NCBI GenBank assembly: GCA_947627005.1
Contig: CANQUJ010000006.1
Location: forward strand, 49,182-113,181
DNA length: 64,000 nucleotides
Direction: 5' to 3'
Origin: an uncultured Clostridia bacterium
GTDB lineage: Bacteria > Bacillota > Clostridia > Oscillospirales > Ruminococcaceae
Shown piece by piece: positions 44,291 to 52,300 of the stretch. Below the pieces are notes generated by a model, which did no database searches, had not been told where the DNA came from, and was given only the letters and a program-made list of their open reading frames with translations. The translations under genes were made by a program, and so were the position numbers. Within the stretch, counting starts at the first letter, position 1. Each line of letters opens with the position of its first letter.

Positions 44291-46192
44291 TCAAATTCCG
44301 CAAGATGATCTCCCTATCATAAGCGAAACAAGCGCCGGCGCAGCGCACGAAAGGGCTATCCCCGCCGCCGAGGCGGCTATGCCCAAACATGGCGCCGACA
44401 GCGCGAACAGCGCGGCGGATATCGCGGCGCAGACCGCCCGAACCGCCAAAATCGCCGCCGACGAGACCCCTTCCGCCCTTGAGGCCGAACCCGCAAGCTC
44501 TATCGCATAGAAAATATCTCTCAAATCGTTTCTTATGAGAACCGCGCAGGCGCTCTCTTTGGCGGCCTCGTCGCCCGAGGCGAGAGCGAACGAAAAGTCG
44601 GCGCAGCGTAGGGCGGCGCAGTCGTTAAGCCCGTCGCCGACCGCTATCGCGCTCTTGCCGGAGGACCGAAGTTCCGAGACGAGCAGTGCCTTTCTCTCGG
44701 GGGTCGCGTTTTCCTCAAATCCCCCCGCGCCAAGCTCTTCCGCCTCGTTAAAAAGCGCTCCCCCGCTCAACAAAACCGTCTCTATCCCGCGCCTTGAAAA
44801 TTCCTCCGCCGCGGCGACGGCGTTGGGCTTTATTTTGTCTTCAAGGGCGATGAGTCCCGCGACTTCTCCCCCGAAAATAAGGGCCCTTACCGCGTATTTT
44901 CCGCAGAAAATCTCCGGGAAGTCGGACTTATACCTCGCGAAATTCTCTTCTTTAGGCGAAAGCTCGGCCGAAGCTCCGTCCACCGTTCCGCGCAGACCGG
45001 CGGGAAGCCGCTCCGGCGAAATACAGGGCGGAATCGCGGTGTCGAGCGATCTGCATTTTTCGACTATCGCAAGACAGTCGGCCTGCGGGGAATTCGCGCA
45101 AAGGGCGGCCGCGATTCTTATTATCTCGCGCTCCGAGAGACCCGAAAGCGAAACGACCCTTTCAACCGAAAGCTTGCCGACCGTCGCCGTGCCGGTTTTG
45201 TTTATCACCGCCGCGCCGGGGCTTATCAAATTTGAAAGAGAGGAAGGGTCTTTTATCGCTACGCCCTCGGCCGGGGAAATTTTCGCGGCCCTAAGCTCGG
45301 CGGAATATCTTGAAAGCGAAAGCCCGCAGGGGCAGAATATCGCGGCTATCCCCGCAAAAGCGAAGGCCCCGGCCTCGACCTTACCGAAAATCGAGAGAAT
45401 TATAAGCGCGGCCGCCGCCAAACCGAGCGACCCGAACCCCGCCGCCCTCGCGATTTTGCGGGATTTTGTCCCGGTCTCTTTGGCCGGGGCTTTTTTATAT
45501 GCCGAAAGGGTTTTTAAAAGCTCGCTCTCGCCGCCGAGCGCCCTAACCGTAAGGTATCCGCCCAGATTAAGGCTTCCGGCGTATACTTCCCCGCCCTCGG
45601 CCTTAAGCGCCGGGACAAGCGCGCCGGTGACCGGCTTTTCGTCTATCTCCGAGCTTCCGGCGATTATGACTCCGTCGCAGGGTATCTTTTCCTCCGGCGA
45701 GATCGAGACTATATCCCCCTCGGCGATATCTTCGGCCGGGATCACCCTCTCCGCGCCGTCTCTTAAAACACGGGCGGGCGGAAGCTTAAGCTCTTCGACA
45801 AGCTTCGCCGAAGACTGCGCCGGGCGGGTTTTCTCCCCCGCTCTGTCGGCAATAAGCGAAACGGTTATGATCGCCGAGGCGGGCGCGAACAAAAGCCTGT
45901 CGGCCCCGCGGTCGGTAAAAATCATCATAAAAGTCTCGTAGGCGGAATATCCCACGCAAAAAATCTCTGCCGCAAGGGCGAAAAATTCTTCGTTAAGGCG
46001 GCGCTTATAGAAAACGCCGAGTCCGCGCAGAAACACCCCGCAGCCCAAAAAGGCGTTCGCGGCGTAGATTATAAACTGAACGAGCGAGCAGACCACCGGC
46101 AGGCCGAAGAGGGTCTCGGTTGCGCAGATGGCGCAGACCGCGGCGGTCAAAAGCGCGGAAGCGAATATTTTTAAAGGCGTCGAGCGCGGCAT
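44291..46192 (-). CDS. Heavy-metal P-type ATPase homologue that has lost its catalytic motifs
   Basis: A 633-residue, uninterrupted P1B-type sequence with actuator, CPC-containing membrane helix (FCPCGLSLS, residues 287-289) and P-domain hinge GDGLND (519-524). Key residues are changed. The phosphorylation Asp of DKTGT is Asn331 (NKTGT), TGES is TGAL (189-192), the N-domain His-Pro is Ser-Pro (368-369) and TGD is SGG (476-478). There is no N-terminal metal-binding domain. It cannot form the usual phosphoenzyme. A sensor or regulatory role is inference; an early pseudogene is the alternative. Confidence 0.85.
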   Translation of the reverse strand: MPRSTPLKIFASALLTAAVCAICATETLFGLPVVCSLVQFIIYAANAFLGCGVFLRGLGVFYKRRLNEEFFALAAEIFCVGYSAYETFMMIFTDRGADRLLFAPASAIITVSLIADRAGEKTRPAQSSAKLVEELKLPPARVLRDGAERVIPAEDIAEGDIVSISPEEKIPCDGVIIAGSSEIDEKPVTGALVPALKAEGGEVYAGSLNLGGYLTVRALGGESELLKTLSAYKKAPAKETGTKSRKIARAAGFGSLGLAAAALIILSIFGKVEAGAFAFAGIAAIFCPCGLSLSRYSAELRAAKISPAEGVAIKDPSSLSNLISPGAAVINKTGTATVGKLSVERVVSLSGLSEREIIRIAAALCANSPQADCLAIVEKCRSLDTAIPPCISPERLPAGLRGTVDGASAELSPKEENFARYKSDFPEIFCGKYAVRALIFGGEVAGLIALEDKIKPNAVAAAEEFSRRGIETVLLSGGALFNEAEELGAGGFEENATPERKALLVSELRSSGKSAIAVGDGLNDCAALRCADFSFALASGDEAAKESACAVLIRNDLRDIFYAIELAGSASRAEGVSSAAILAVRAVCAAISAALFALSAPCLGIAASAAGIALSCAAPALVSLMIGRSSCGI

Positions 46193-46249
46193 AGTCTCAC
46201 CTTCCGATAAAATTTTCTATATTATACCGTATTCCGCCGAAAAAAGCAA

Positions 46250-46437
46250 CAAGATCAGAAGTCAGATTGTCAGAAATCAGAGGTCAGAGGTCGGATCTAT
46301 GAACTTTCTGCACTTTCCGCACTTTCTATCCTCTAAATTTCTGATTTCTGACTTTCTGATATCTGACTTCTAATCGCACTTTCTTTCCTTCTAAATTCTG
46401 ATTTCTGACTTTCTTATTTCTGACTTCTGACTTGACT
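46250..46437. repeat. Inverted-arm element, locus 6
   Basis: The left arm (46254-46292) has CAGAAATCAGAGGTCAGAGG-like units. The core (46297-46338) is CTATGAACTTTCTGCACTTTCCGC...TATCCTCTAAA. The right arm (46339-46437) is the longest seen and repeats part of the core. It fills the gap between the P-type ATPase homologue start and the GH27 promoter. No gene is seen. Confidence 0.8.
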
Positions 46438-46460
46438 TGCCCGCCCTATGGCGGTATAAT
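46432..46460 (+). promoter_or_regulatory. GH27 promoter, -35 box within a repeat arm
   Basis: TTGACT (46432-46437), 17 bases, TATAAT (46455-46460). The -35 hexamer is the last unit of the TTCTGACTTGACT repeat arm. Confidence 0.75.
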
Positions 46461-46492
46461 CCGATTATAAAGCGACATCAAGGAGGAAAATT

Positions 46493-47770
46493 ATGGATAA
46501 AAACCTATTCGCCCCGACCCCGCCGATGGGCTGGAACAGCTATGACTACTACGACACCACCGTCACCGAGGACGAGGTCAAGAAAAACGCCGATTATATG
46601 GCAAAAAATCTCAAAAAGTTTGGGTATGAGTATATTGTGATTGACATTGAGTGGTATTCAAACGCCGCGGGGACGAAGCGCGACACCTATCAGTATATCC
46701 CGTTTGAAGAATTTGAAATTGATGAATTTTCGCGGCTTCAGCCCTCGCATATAAGATTCCCGAGCTCTTCGGGCGGCAAGGGCTTTAAGCCCCTCGCGGA
46801 TTATATCCACGGCCTCGGGCTTAAGTTTGGGATTCACATCATGAGGGGTATCCCCCGAATGGCGGCGCACCGGCATATGAAGGTTTTGGGGACTAACGCC
46901 ACCGCCGCCGATATCGCCGACGCGGGCTCGATCTGCGGCTGGAACCCCGACATGTACGGCGTTAAGCACAACGCCGACGGGCAGGCGTACTATGACTCAA
47001 TCATACAGATGTACGCCGACTGGGGCGTGGATTTCATCAAGTGTGACGACATCTGTGACAGCTGGATGTACCCTGTCGAGCGGTTCTCGGGTTGGGAGGA
47101 AACCCGCATGCTGCGCCGCGCGATAGACAAATGCGGCAGGGCGATAGTTTTAAGCCTCTCCCCCGGGCCGGCGCACGTCGAGAACGCCTACCACTACACC
47201 GAGAACGCAAATATGTGGCGAATCACCGACGACTTCTGGGACAACTGGGACTTGCTGAAAAACATGTTTTGGCGGTGCGAGCAGTGGCAGGACCACACCC
47301 GCGAGGGCTGCTGGCCGGACTGCGATATGCTGCCCATCGGAAAGTTAGGCAAGGGTCACGGGCACGAGTGGACGAGCAATTTCACCGAGGACGAGCTTAA
47401 AACGATGATGACCCTCTGGTGCCTCTGCCGCTCGCCGCTGATGATAGGAACCGATCTGCCGACGCTTAGCGACCGCGACTTCGGGCTTTTGACCAACCCC
47501 GAGATCTTGGCGATGGAGTTTGACGGCAAGGCGAAGCAGCTTAGAAGAACCGACAAAGAGGCGGTCTGGCTCTCCGAGGGTAAGGACTGCGTTAGGGTCG
47601 CGCTGTTCAATCTTTCTGACGAAGAGGCCGAAATTTCGGCCGAGCTGCCCGAGAGCGCCAAGGGCGAGGGCGAAGAGCTTTGGGGCAAAGAGGGCTGCAA
47701 AGTCCGCGAAAATAAAATCTCCGTCGCCGTTCCGGAGCACGGAGTGAGGGTCTACGGCTTTAAAAAATAG
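46493..47770 (+). CDS. Alpha-galactosidase, glycoside hydrolase family 27
   Basis: A 425-residue enzyme starting at ATG 46493 behind AAGGAGG. The GH27 N-terminal signature PTPPMGWNSYDYYDTTVTEDE is clear. The nucleophile lies in DFIKCDDI (D185) and the acid/base in MWRITDDFWD (around residue 245). A small beta-sandwich domain follows from about residue 345. There is no signal peptide, so it acts in the cytoplasm on imported galactosides. It has its own promoter. GH27 also includes isomaltodextranase and arabinopyranosidase, so the specificity is likely but not certain. Confidence 0.88.
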   Translation: MDKNLFAPTPPMGWNSYDYYDTTVTEDEVKKNADYMAKNLKKFGYEYIVIDIEWYSNAAGTKRDTYQYIPFEEFEIDEFSRLQPSHIRFPSSSGGKGFKPLADYIHGLGLKFGIHIMRGIPRMAAHRHMKVLGTNATAADIADAGSICGWNPDMYGVKHNADGQAYYDSIIQMYADWGVDFIKCDDICDSWMYPVERFSGWEETRMLRRAIDKCGRAIVLSLSPGPAHVENAYHYTENANMWRITDDFWDNWDLLKNMFWRCEQWQDHTREGCWPDCDMLPIGKLGKGHGHEWTSNFTEDELKTMMTLWCLCRSPLMIGTDLPTLSDRDFGLLTNPEILAMEFDGKAKQLRRTDKEAVWLSEGKDCVRVALFNLSDEEAEISAELPESAKGEGEELWGKEGCKVRENKISVAVPEHGVRVYGFKK

Positions 47771-47809
47771 GGAAGAGAAGCAATCTTTAAAAGAATTGCG
47801 AAAAAACGC

Positions 47810-47838
47810 TTGTAATATTTTTTGAAATGTAGTATACT
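47810..47838 (+). promoter_or_regulatory. Promoter of the NifU-like/GGGtGRT pair
   Basis: TTGTAA (47810-47815), 17 bases, TATACT (47833-47838), 50 bases before the first start codon. Confidence 0.7.
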
Positions 47839-47888
47839 GTATCCGTTGATAATACAACCTCAATATATCGAAAGGAGTCAATACAAAA

Positions 47889-48581
47889 ATGAACTATTCA
47901 CGAGAAGTTGAAGAAATGTGCGTTGTCGCCAAGGGCCCGAAGCACGGCCCCGCTCCCCTTCCCGAAGAAGGCAAATGGGTGGAGGCCAAGCAGATAGGCG
48001 ATATCTCCGGCTTTACCCACGGCATCGGCTGGTGCGCACCGCAGCAGGGCGCCTGCAAGCTTTCGCTCAACGTTAAAGAGGGGGTTATCGAAGAAGCATT
48101 GGTAGAGACTATCGGCTGCTCCGGCATGACCCACTCGGCCGCCATGGCCGCAGAGATCCTTCCCGGCAAGACTATTTTAGAGGCTCTCAATACCGACCTC
48201 GTCTGCGACGCCATCAACACCGCGATGCGCGAGCTGTTCTTGCAGATCGTCTACGGCAGAACTCAATCCGCCTTCTCCGAAGACGGCCTTTCGGTCGGCG
48301 CCGGCCTTGAAGACCTCGGAAAGGGCACCCGTTCGCAGGTCGGAACTATGTACGGCACCAAGGCCAAGGGTGTAAGATACCTTGAAATGGCCGAGGGATA
48401 CGTCACGAGAATGGCGCTTGACGCCGACGACCAGGTCATCGGCTACGAATTCGTCTCGCTCGGCAAGATGACCGACTTCATCAAGAAGGGCGACGACCCG
48501 AACACCGCATACGAAAAGGCCAAGGGCACCTACGGCAGATTCGCCGAGGCCGCCAAATACATCGACCCGAGAAAACAATAA
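47889..48581 (+). CDS. NifU/IscU-like iron-sulfur scaffold-like protein paired with GGGtGRT
   Basis: A 230-residue protein. Conserved-looking cysteines lie in GIGWCAPQQGACKLS and ETIGCSGMTHSA, a spacing reminiscent of IscU/NifU scaffolds, followed by AINTAMRELFLQIVYGRTQSAF. The C-terminal half (KGVRYLEMAEGYVTRMALDAD...) is not recognised. It starts at ATG 47889 behind AAAGGAG. The GGGtGRT gene follows 23 bases downstream, a conserved neighbour in Clostridia. The process served is unknown. Confidence 0.8.
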   Translation: MNYSREVEEMCVVAKGPKHGPAPLPEEGKWVEAKQIGDISGFTHGIGWCAPQQGACKLSLNVKEGVIEEALVETIGCSGMTHSAAMAAEILPGKTILEALNTDLVCDAINTAMRELFLQIVYGRTQSAFSEDGLSVGAGLEDLGKGTRSQVGTMYGTKAKGVRYLEMAEGYVTRMALDADDQVIGYEFVSLGKMTDFIKKGDDPNTAYEKAKGTYGRFAEAAKYIDPRKQ

Positions 48582-48604
48582 TTATATAGAGGAGGAATTT
48601 AATC

Positions 48605-49603
48605 ATGGCTTTATTTGAAAACTATGAGAGAAGAATCGACAAGATCAACGCGGTTCTCGCTCAATACGGTATCTCCTCTGTCGAGGAATGTAAAGAGATC
48701 ACCCTTGCAAAGGGAATAGACTGCGACAAGATAGTCCGCGAGACCCAGCCCATCTGCTTTGAAAACGCCGTTTGGGCCTATACCGTCGGCTGCGCCATCG
48801 CGATCAAGATGGGCTGTAAGAAGGCCGCAGACGCCGCCGTCGCCATCGGCGAGGGGCTTCAAAGCTTCTGCATCCCCGGCTCTGTCGCCGAAAACAGAAA
48901 GGTCGGCCTCGGCCACGGAAACTTGGCTTCTATGCTCCTTTCCGAGTCTACCGAGTGCTTCTGCTTCCTTGCCGGCCACGAAAGCTTCGCCGCTGCGGAG
49001 GGCGCTATAAAGATTGCCCTTAACGCCAACAAGGTAAGAACCAAGCCGCTCCGCGTTATCTTAAACGGCCTCGGAAAAGACGCCGCTTTCATCATCTCGA
49101 GGATCAACGGCTTCACCTACGTCGAGACCAAGTTCGACCCCTTCACCGAGCAGGTAGAGGTTGTATACGAAAAGGCATACTCCAACGGACCGAGAGCAGA
49201 CGTCAAGTGCTACGGCGCGGACAATGTTCCCGAGGGCGTTGCGATCATGAAGCTTGAAAACGTAGGCGTTTCAATCACCGGCAACTCGACCAACCCGACA
49301 AGATTCCAGCACCCCGTCGCGGGAACCTATAAAAAGTGGTGCATCGAAAACGGAGTTAAATACTTCTCTGTCGCCTCGGGCGGCGGAACCGGCAGAACCC
49401 TTCACCCCGACAATATGGCGGCCGGCCCCTCCAGCTACGGCATGACCGACACTATGGGACGTATGCACTCCGACGCGCAGTTCGCGGGCTCGTCTTCCGT
49501 CCCCGCCCACGTTGAGATGATGGGCCTTATCGGAATGGGCAACAATCCGATGGTAGGCGCCTCGGTGGCTTGCGCCGTCGCGGTTGAAGAAGCGATGAAG
49601 TAA
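48605..49603 (+). CDS. GGGtGRT protein
   Basis: A 332-residue protein that carries the name-giving motif in SVASGGGTGRTLHPDN (residues ~256-271). Other notable segments are CIPGSVAENRKVGLGHGNLAS and VGVSITGNSTNPTRFQHPVAGTY. It starts at ATG 48605 behind GAGGAGG and is cotranscribed with the NifU-like gene, ending at its own terminator. The family is widespread in anaerobic Bacillota and its function has not been established to my knowledge. The high, regular codon bias suggests strong expression. Confidence 0.9.
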   Translation: MALFENYERRIDKINAVLAQYGISSVEECKEITLAKGIDCDKIVRETQPICFENAVWAYTVGCAIAIKMGCKKAADAAVAIGEGLQSFCIPGSVAENRKVGLGHGNLASMLLSESTECFCFLAGHESFAAAEGAIKIALNANKVRTKPLRVILNGLGKDAAFIISRINGFTYVETKFDPFTEQVEVVYEKAYSNGPRADVKCYGADNVPEGVAIMKLENVGVSITGNSTNPTRFQHPVAGTYKKWCIENGVKYFSVASGGGTGRTLHPDNMAAGPSSYGMTDTMGRMHSDAQFAGSSSVPAHVEMMGLIGMGNNPMVGASVACAVAVEEAMK

Positions 49604-49618
49604 TTCGCAAGCTGATAT

Positions 49619-49651
49619 TTAAAAGCCGTCAGAAATGGCGGCTTTTGTTTT
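49619..49651 (+). terminator. Intrinsic terminator after GGGtGRT
   Basis: AAAAGCCG (49621-49628) pairs with CGGCTTTT (49639-49646), followed by GTTTT. Confidence 0.8.
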
Positions 49652-49661
49652 GCTCCGATAT

Positions 49662-49698
49662 AAAAACTCCTCCCCCGCCGGTATACGGGCGAGGGAGG
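49662..49698 (-). terminator. Intrinsic terminator after the ECF S component gene
   Basis: On the minus strand CCTCCCTCGCC (49698-49688) pairs with GGCGGGGGAGG (49679-49669), followed by AGTTTTTAT. Confidence 0.8.
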
Positions 49699-49712
49699 AA
49701 ACGGTAAGAAGA

Positions 49713-50381
49713 TTAGGCCTTATTCGCAATATAAACCCAAACGGCGATCGCGCAGACCGCGACGAAGCCGGCGGCTATCGCAAGGTTTATATACCACTTT
49801 CTTTCGCGGGTATCGCGAAGCTCTAACAGGTCGCGGAAATAGGTCGCCTTAAGGGGCTTTTGAAGCGCGAAATAGAGGGGGACCGAAACCGCTACGGCTA
49901 TAACCGCGTTTACCGTAGAGGTCAAAAGGTTGGTCGCCGAGGCGGTTAGCGCGGTCTCTATCGCCGAGCCGTAGGCGAGCCGCTGGACGACGTAGGTTCT
50001 TAAAACATACAAAACTATATAGACGACCTGCCCGATAACCCCGCTTATCGCGATATACGCGGTCTCGTTCTTAAGCCGCTTTTCGCGCTTTGAAAGATAG
50101 CCGCAGACGTAGCCCATCGCGAATTTCGAGAGAAATGTAAAGGGCGACGAGATTATGTAGACCGGGTCTAAAAGGTCGTACAGCCCCGCGCCTATGCCGG
50201 AGGCGAGGCCGCCGACGAGCGGGCCGAACAAAAGCCCCGCAAGAAGGCACATCGAGTTGCCGAAGTGTATTCGTGTTATAAGAACGCCGTTCGGTATCTT
50301 TATCTGCATATAGTTGCCGACGAAGCAGAGCGCCGCCATAAGGCCGACCGCGACAATCGTTGCAAGCTTTTTGTTTTTCAT
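49713..50381 (-). CDS. ECF transporter S component (vitamin uptake)
   Basis: A 222-residue protein with six hydrophobic segments. The sequence MQIKIPNGVLITRIHFGNSMCLLAGLLFGPLVGGLASGIGAGLYDLL is typical of substrate-binding S components of energy-coupling factor transporters. It binds a vitamin or precursor in the membrane and would share the EcfA/A'/T module encoded elsewhere. The substrate is not predictable. It starts at ATG 50381 behind GGGAG, a single-gene unit with a promoter and terminator. No riboswitch fits in the short leader. Confidence 0.88.
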   Translation of the reverse strand: MKNKKLATIVAVGLMAALCFVGNYMQIKIPNGVLITRIHFGNSMCLLAGLLFGPLVGGLASGIGAGLYDLLDPVYIISSPFTFLSKFAMGYVCGYLSKREKRLKNETAYIAISGVIGQVVYIVLYVLRTYVVQRLAYGSAIETALTASATNLLTSTVNAVIAVAVSVPLYFALQKPLKATYFRDLLELRDTRERKWYINLAIAAGFVAVCAIAVWVYIANKA

Positions 50382-50412
50382 AAATATCAGCTCCCTTTCA
50401 GGTTATGCCGAT

Positions 50413-50441
50413 ATTATATCCCCCGAAAATTCAAAAATCAA
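50413..50441 (-). promoter_or_regulatory. ECF S component promoter
   Basis: On the minus strand TTGATT (50441-50436), 17 bases, TATAAT (50418-50413), about 30 bases before the start. Confidence 0.7.
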
Positions 50442-50628
50442 ATGTCAAAAAAGCGGCTGTAAATTTTTTACTTTTAGATAAAATAACCGCCTTCGCGCTT
50501 TATTTAACGGCGCGGGGGCGGCAATTTATACAAAGAGAATATTAACGAATTGTGAACGCGAATCCGCGTCCGTCGACTTTCACAAAGCGCGAAGAATTTT
50601 AAGGGCAAAAACTATCTAAAAAGTAGAA

Positions 50629-51375
50629 TCAATCCTCTTCGGGCTCTTCGGGCATATCCCAGTTGTGGAAGACCTCTTGAACGTCGTCGTTGTCGTCAAG
50701 GGTGTCTAAAAGAAGGTTCATAAGCCTGATGTGCTCCGGGTCGGCGAGGGTGGTATAGGTCGAGGGGACCATCGCGTCTTCGGCGGAGATCACCGAATAG
50801 CCCATAGATTTAAGCGCCTCGGCGGCCTTAAAGACGTCGTTCGGCTCGGCGGTGACTTCGACAGAGCCGTCGTCTTCGATATTAAAGTCGGTCGCGCCGG
50901 CCTCGAAGCAGTCTTCCATAAGCTTGTCTTCATCGGCGCCGTTGTTTTCAAGAATTATAACGCCCTTGCGGGTAAACATAAACGAAACGCAGCCGGTAGT
51001 GCCCATATTCCCGCCGAATTTGTCGAAATAATGGCGGATATCGCCGGCGGTGCGGTTTTTATTGTCGGTCAGACACTCGACGATAACGGCGACCCCGCCG
51101 GGGCCGTAGCCCTCGTATACCATAGTTTCGTAGCTGTTTTTGTCGCCGTCCCCCGCGGCCTTTTTGATAACGCGGTCGATATTGTCGTTCGGAACGTTAT
51201 TCGCCTTAGCCTTGGAGATAAGGTCGCGAAGCTTTGAGTTAGAGGCAGGGTCGGGTCCGCCCTCTTTAACGCAGACGGTAATTTCGCGGCCGATGCGGGT
51301 AAACACCTTGGCCTTAGCGCCGTCGGCGGCCTCTTTCTTGCGCTTGATGTTATTCCACTTTGAATGTCCTGACAT
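50629..51375 (-). CDS. yebC: YebC/PmpR-family protein
   Basis: A 248-residue protein from ATG 51375 (MSGHSKWNNIKRKKEAADGAKAKVFTRIG...), the conserved family N-terminus, behind GGAG; a longer frame upstream is not needed. It also shows NDNIDRVIKKAAG, YEGYGPGGVAVIVECLTDNKNRT and NMGTTGCVSFMF. Members bind DNA or ribosomes; some YebC proteins help translation of proline stretches. It has its own consensus promoter and is a single-gene unit. Confidence 0.95.
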   Translation of the reverse strand: MSGHSKWNNIKRKKEAADGAKAKVFTRIGREITVCVKEGGPDPASNSKLRDLISKAKANNVPNDNIDRVIKKAAGDGDKNSYETMVYEGYGPGGVAVIVECLTDNKNRTAGDIRHYFDKFGGNMGTTGCVSFMFTRKGVIILENNGADEDKLMEDCFEAGATDFNIEDDGSVEVTAEPNDVFKAAEALKSMGYSVISAEDAMVPSTYTTLADPEHIRLMNLLLDTLDDNDDVQEVFHNWDMPEEPEED

Positions 51376-51411
51376 AAAAATGCTCCTATCAAAAATGATT
51401 TTCAAACAGAT

Positions 51412-51440
51412 ATTATATCACGTTTATTTCTGTTGGTCAA
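51412..51440 (-). promoter_or_regulatory. yebC promoter
   Basis: On the minus strand TTGACC (51440-51435), 17 bases, TATAAT (51417-51412), just downstream of palindromic repeat copy C. Confidence 0.8.
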
Positions 51441-51450
51441 GAGCGCAAAA

Positions 51451-51782
51451 TTAAGTTTTCGATCCAACCTTTTTCAAAAGGTTGGCGGGGGTCAAGGGGG
51501 CAGCGCCCCTTGTCGCAGCCCGCAGGCTGCGAAAGCCCCCAAAACGAAGGCGCCCCGAAATGGGTGAATTGAAAAAACAGTCCGGCGGACTGTTTTTTCA
51601 AGAGGGAAAGCCCTGCAAGAGAGGGCTTTCCCTTTATATTCGCGGCTGCGAGAGCAGTCGCGCACATTAACGTCGGGTTCTCGCCTCTTTTACCCCCAGC
51701 TCCGGCAGGAGCTGCGCCTCAACATCGAGCTTTCCGCTTTAATCCCCAACTCCGGGAGCAGTCGCGCACATTAACGCCGGGT
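51451..51782 (-). repeat. Modular palindromic repeat, copy C (inverted)
   Basis: It carries the modules of copies A and B in reverse orientation: AACCTTTTT/AAAAGGTT (51464-51485), AAGGGGGCAGCGCCCCTT, GCAGCC/GGCTGC (51514-51531), AACAGTCC-ggc-GGACTGTT flanked by A and T runs (51571-51599), GGGAAAGCCC/GGGCTTTCCC (51603-51632), the GCGGCTGCGAGAGCAGTCGCG module (51641-51662) and CAGCTCCGGCAGGAGCTG (51698-51715). A second partial AGTCGCGCACATTAACG module follows at 51758-51775. Several stems differ from A and B by paired changes. It lies between divergent promoters. Confidence 0.85.
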
Positions 51783-51836
51783 CAAGAACTCTGTCTTACC
51801 TAATCCCCTCTCCCCTTGTCCCCGCTTCTTTCTGTC

Positions 51837-51865
51837 TTGACTTTACAAGCTAACCGTGTTAAACT
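51837..51865 (+). promoter_or_regulatory. Promoter of the 51897-52298 gene
   Basis: TTGACT (51837-51842), 17 bases, TAAACT (51860-51865), 32 bases before the start codon. Confidence 0.65.
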
Positions 51866-51896
51866 TAATAAAAACTTTGTTAAAGGAGATATTATT

Positions 51897-52298
51897 ATGG
51901 CGAAATTGGAAAATATGACCGATACCGAGCTTTTGATCGAGATAGCGAAAGGGCAGAGAAAAGAGGCCAAAAGCGGCCGAATCTCCGCGATAGCGACGGT
52001 CGCGCTCGCGGTAGCCTTCGTTATAACGCTGTCGGTCTTTTTGCCGGTGGCGGTCAACACACTGAATAAAGTCAACGCTACGCTTGCCGAGGCCGAGAAC
52101 GTTGCGGTCGCGGCGCAAAAATCTCTCGACGAGATAGACGGAATGGTTCAAAACTTCAACGGCGTTATCGTTGACAACACCGATTCTGTAAACACCGCGC
52201 TTTCTAAAGTCAGCGAGATCGACGTAAATTCGCTCAACCGCTCGATTCAAGAGCTCGCCGACATTTTAGACCCGCTCGCCCGCCTGTTCGGAAGATAA
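51897..52298 (+). CDS. Small membrane protein with coiled-coil tail
   Basis: A 133-residue protein from ATG 51897 behind AAAGGAGA. A charged N-terminus (ELLIEIAKGQRKEAKSGR) precedes one membrane helix (ISAIATVALAVAFVITLSVFLPVAV, ~30-54). The remaining ~80 residues form an amphipathic helix with heptad-like hydrophobics (LNKVNATLAEAENVAVAAQKSLDEI). It resembles the coil of DUF948 or chemoreceptor-like proteins in character only. The function is unknown. It is convergent with tcdA, with two bases between the stops. Confidence 0.65.
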   Translation: MAKLENMTDTELLIEIAKGQRKEAKSGRISAIATVALAVAFVITLSVFLPVAVNTLNKVNATLAEAENVAVAAQKSLDEIDGMVQNFNGVIVDNTDSVNTALSKVSEIDVNSLNRSIQELADILDPLARLFGR

Positions 52299-52300
52299 AC

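Noticed and set aside
51437..51670. Open frames on both strands in palindromic copy C
   Set aside because: Repeat-derived, no RBS, overlapping both directions.
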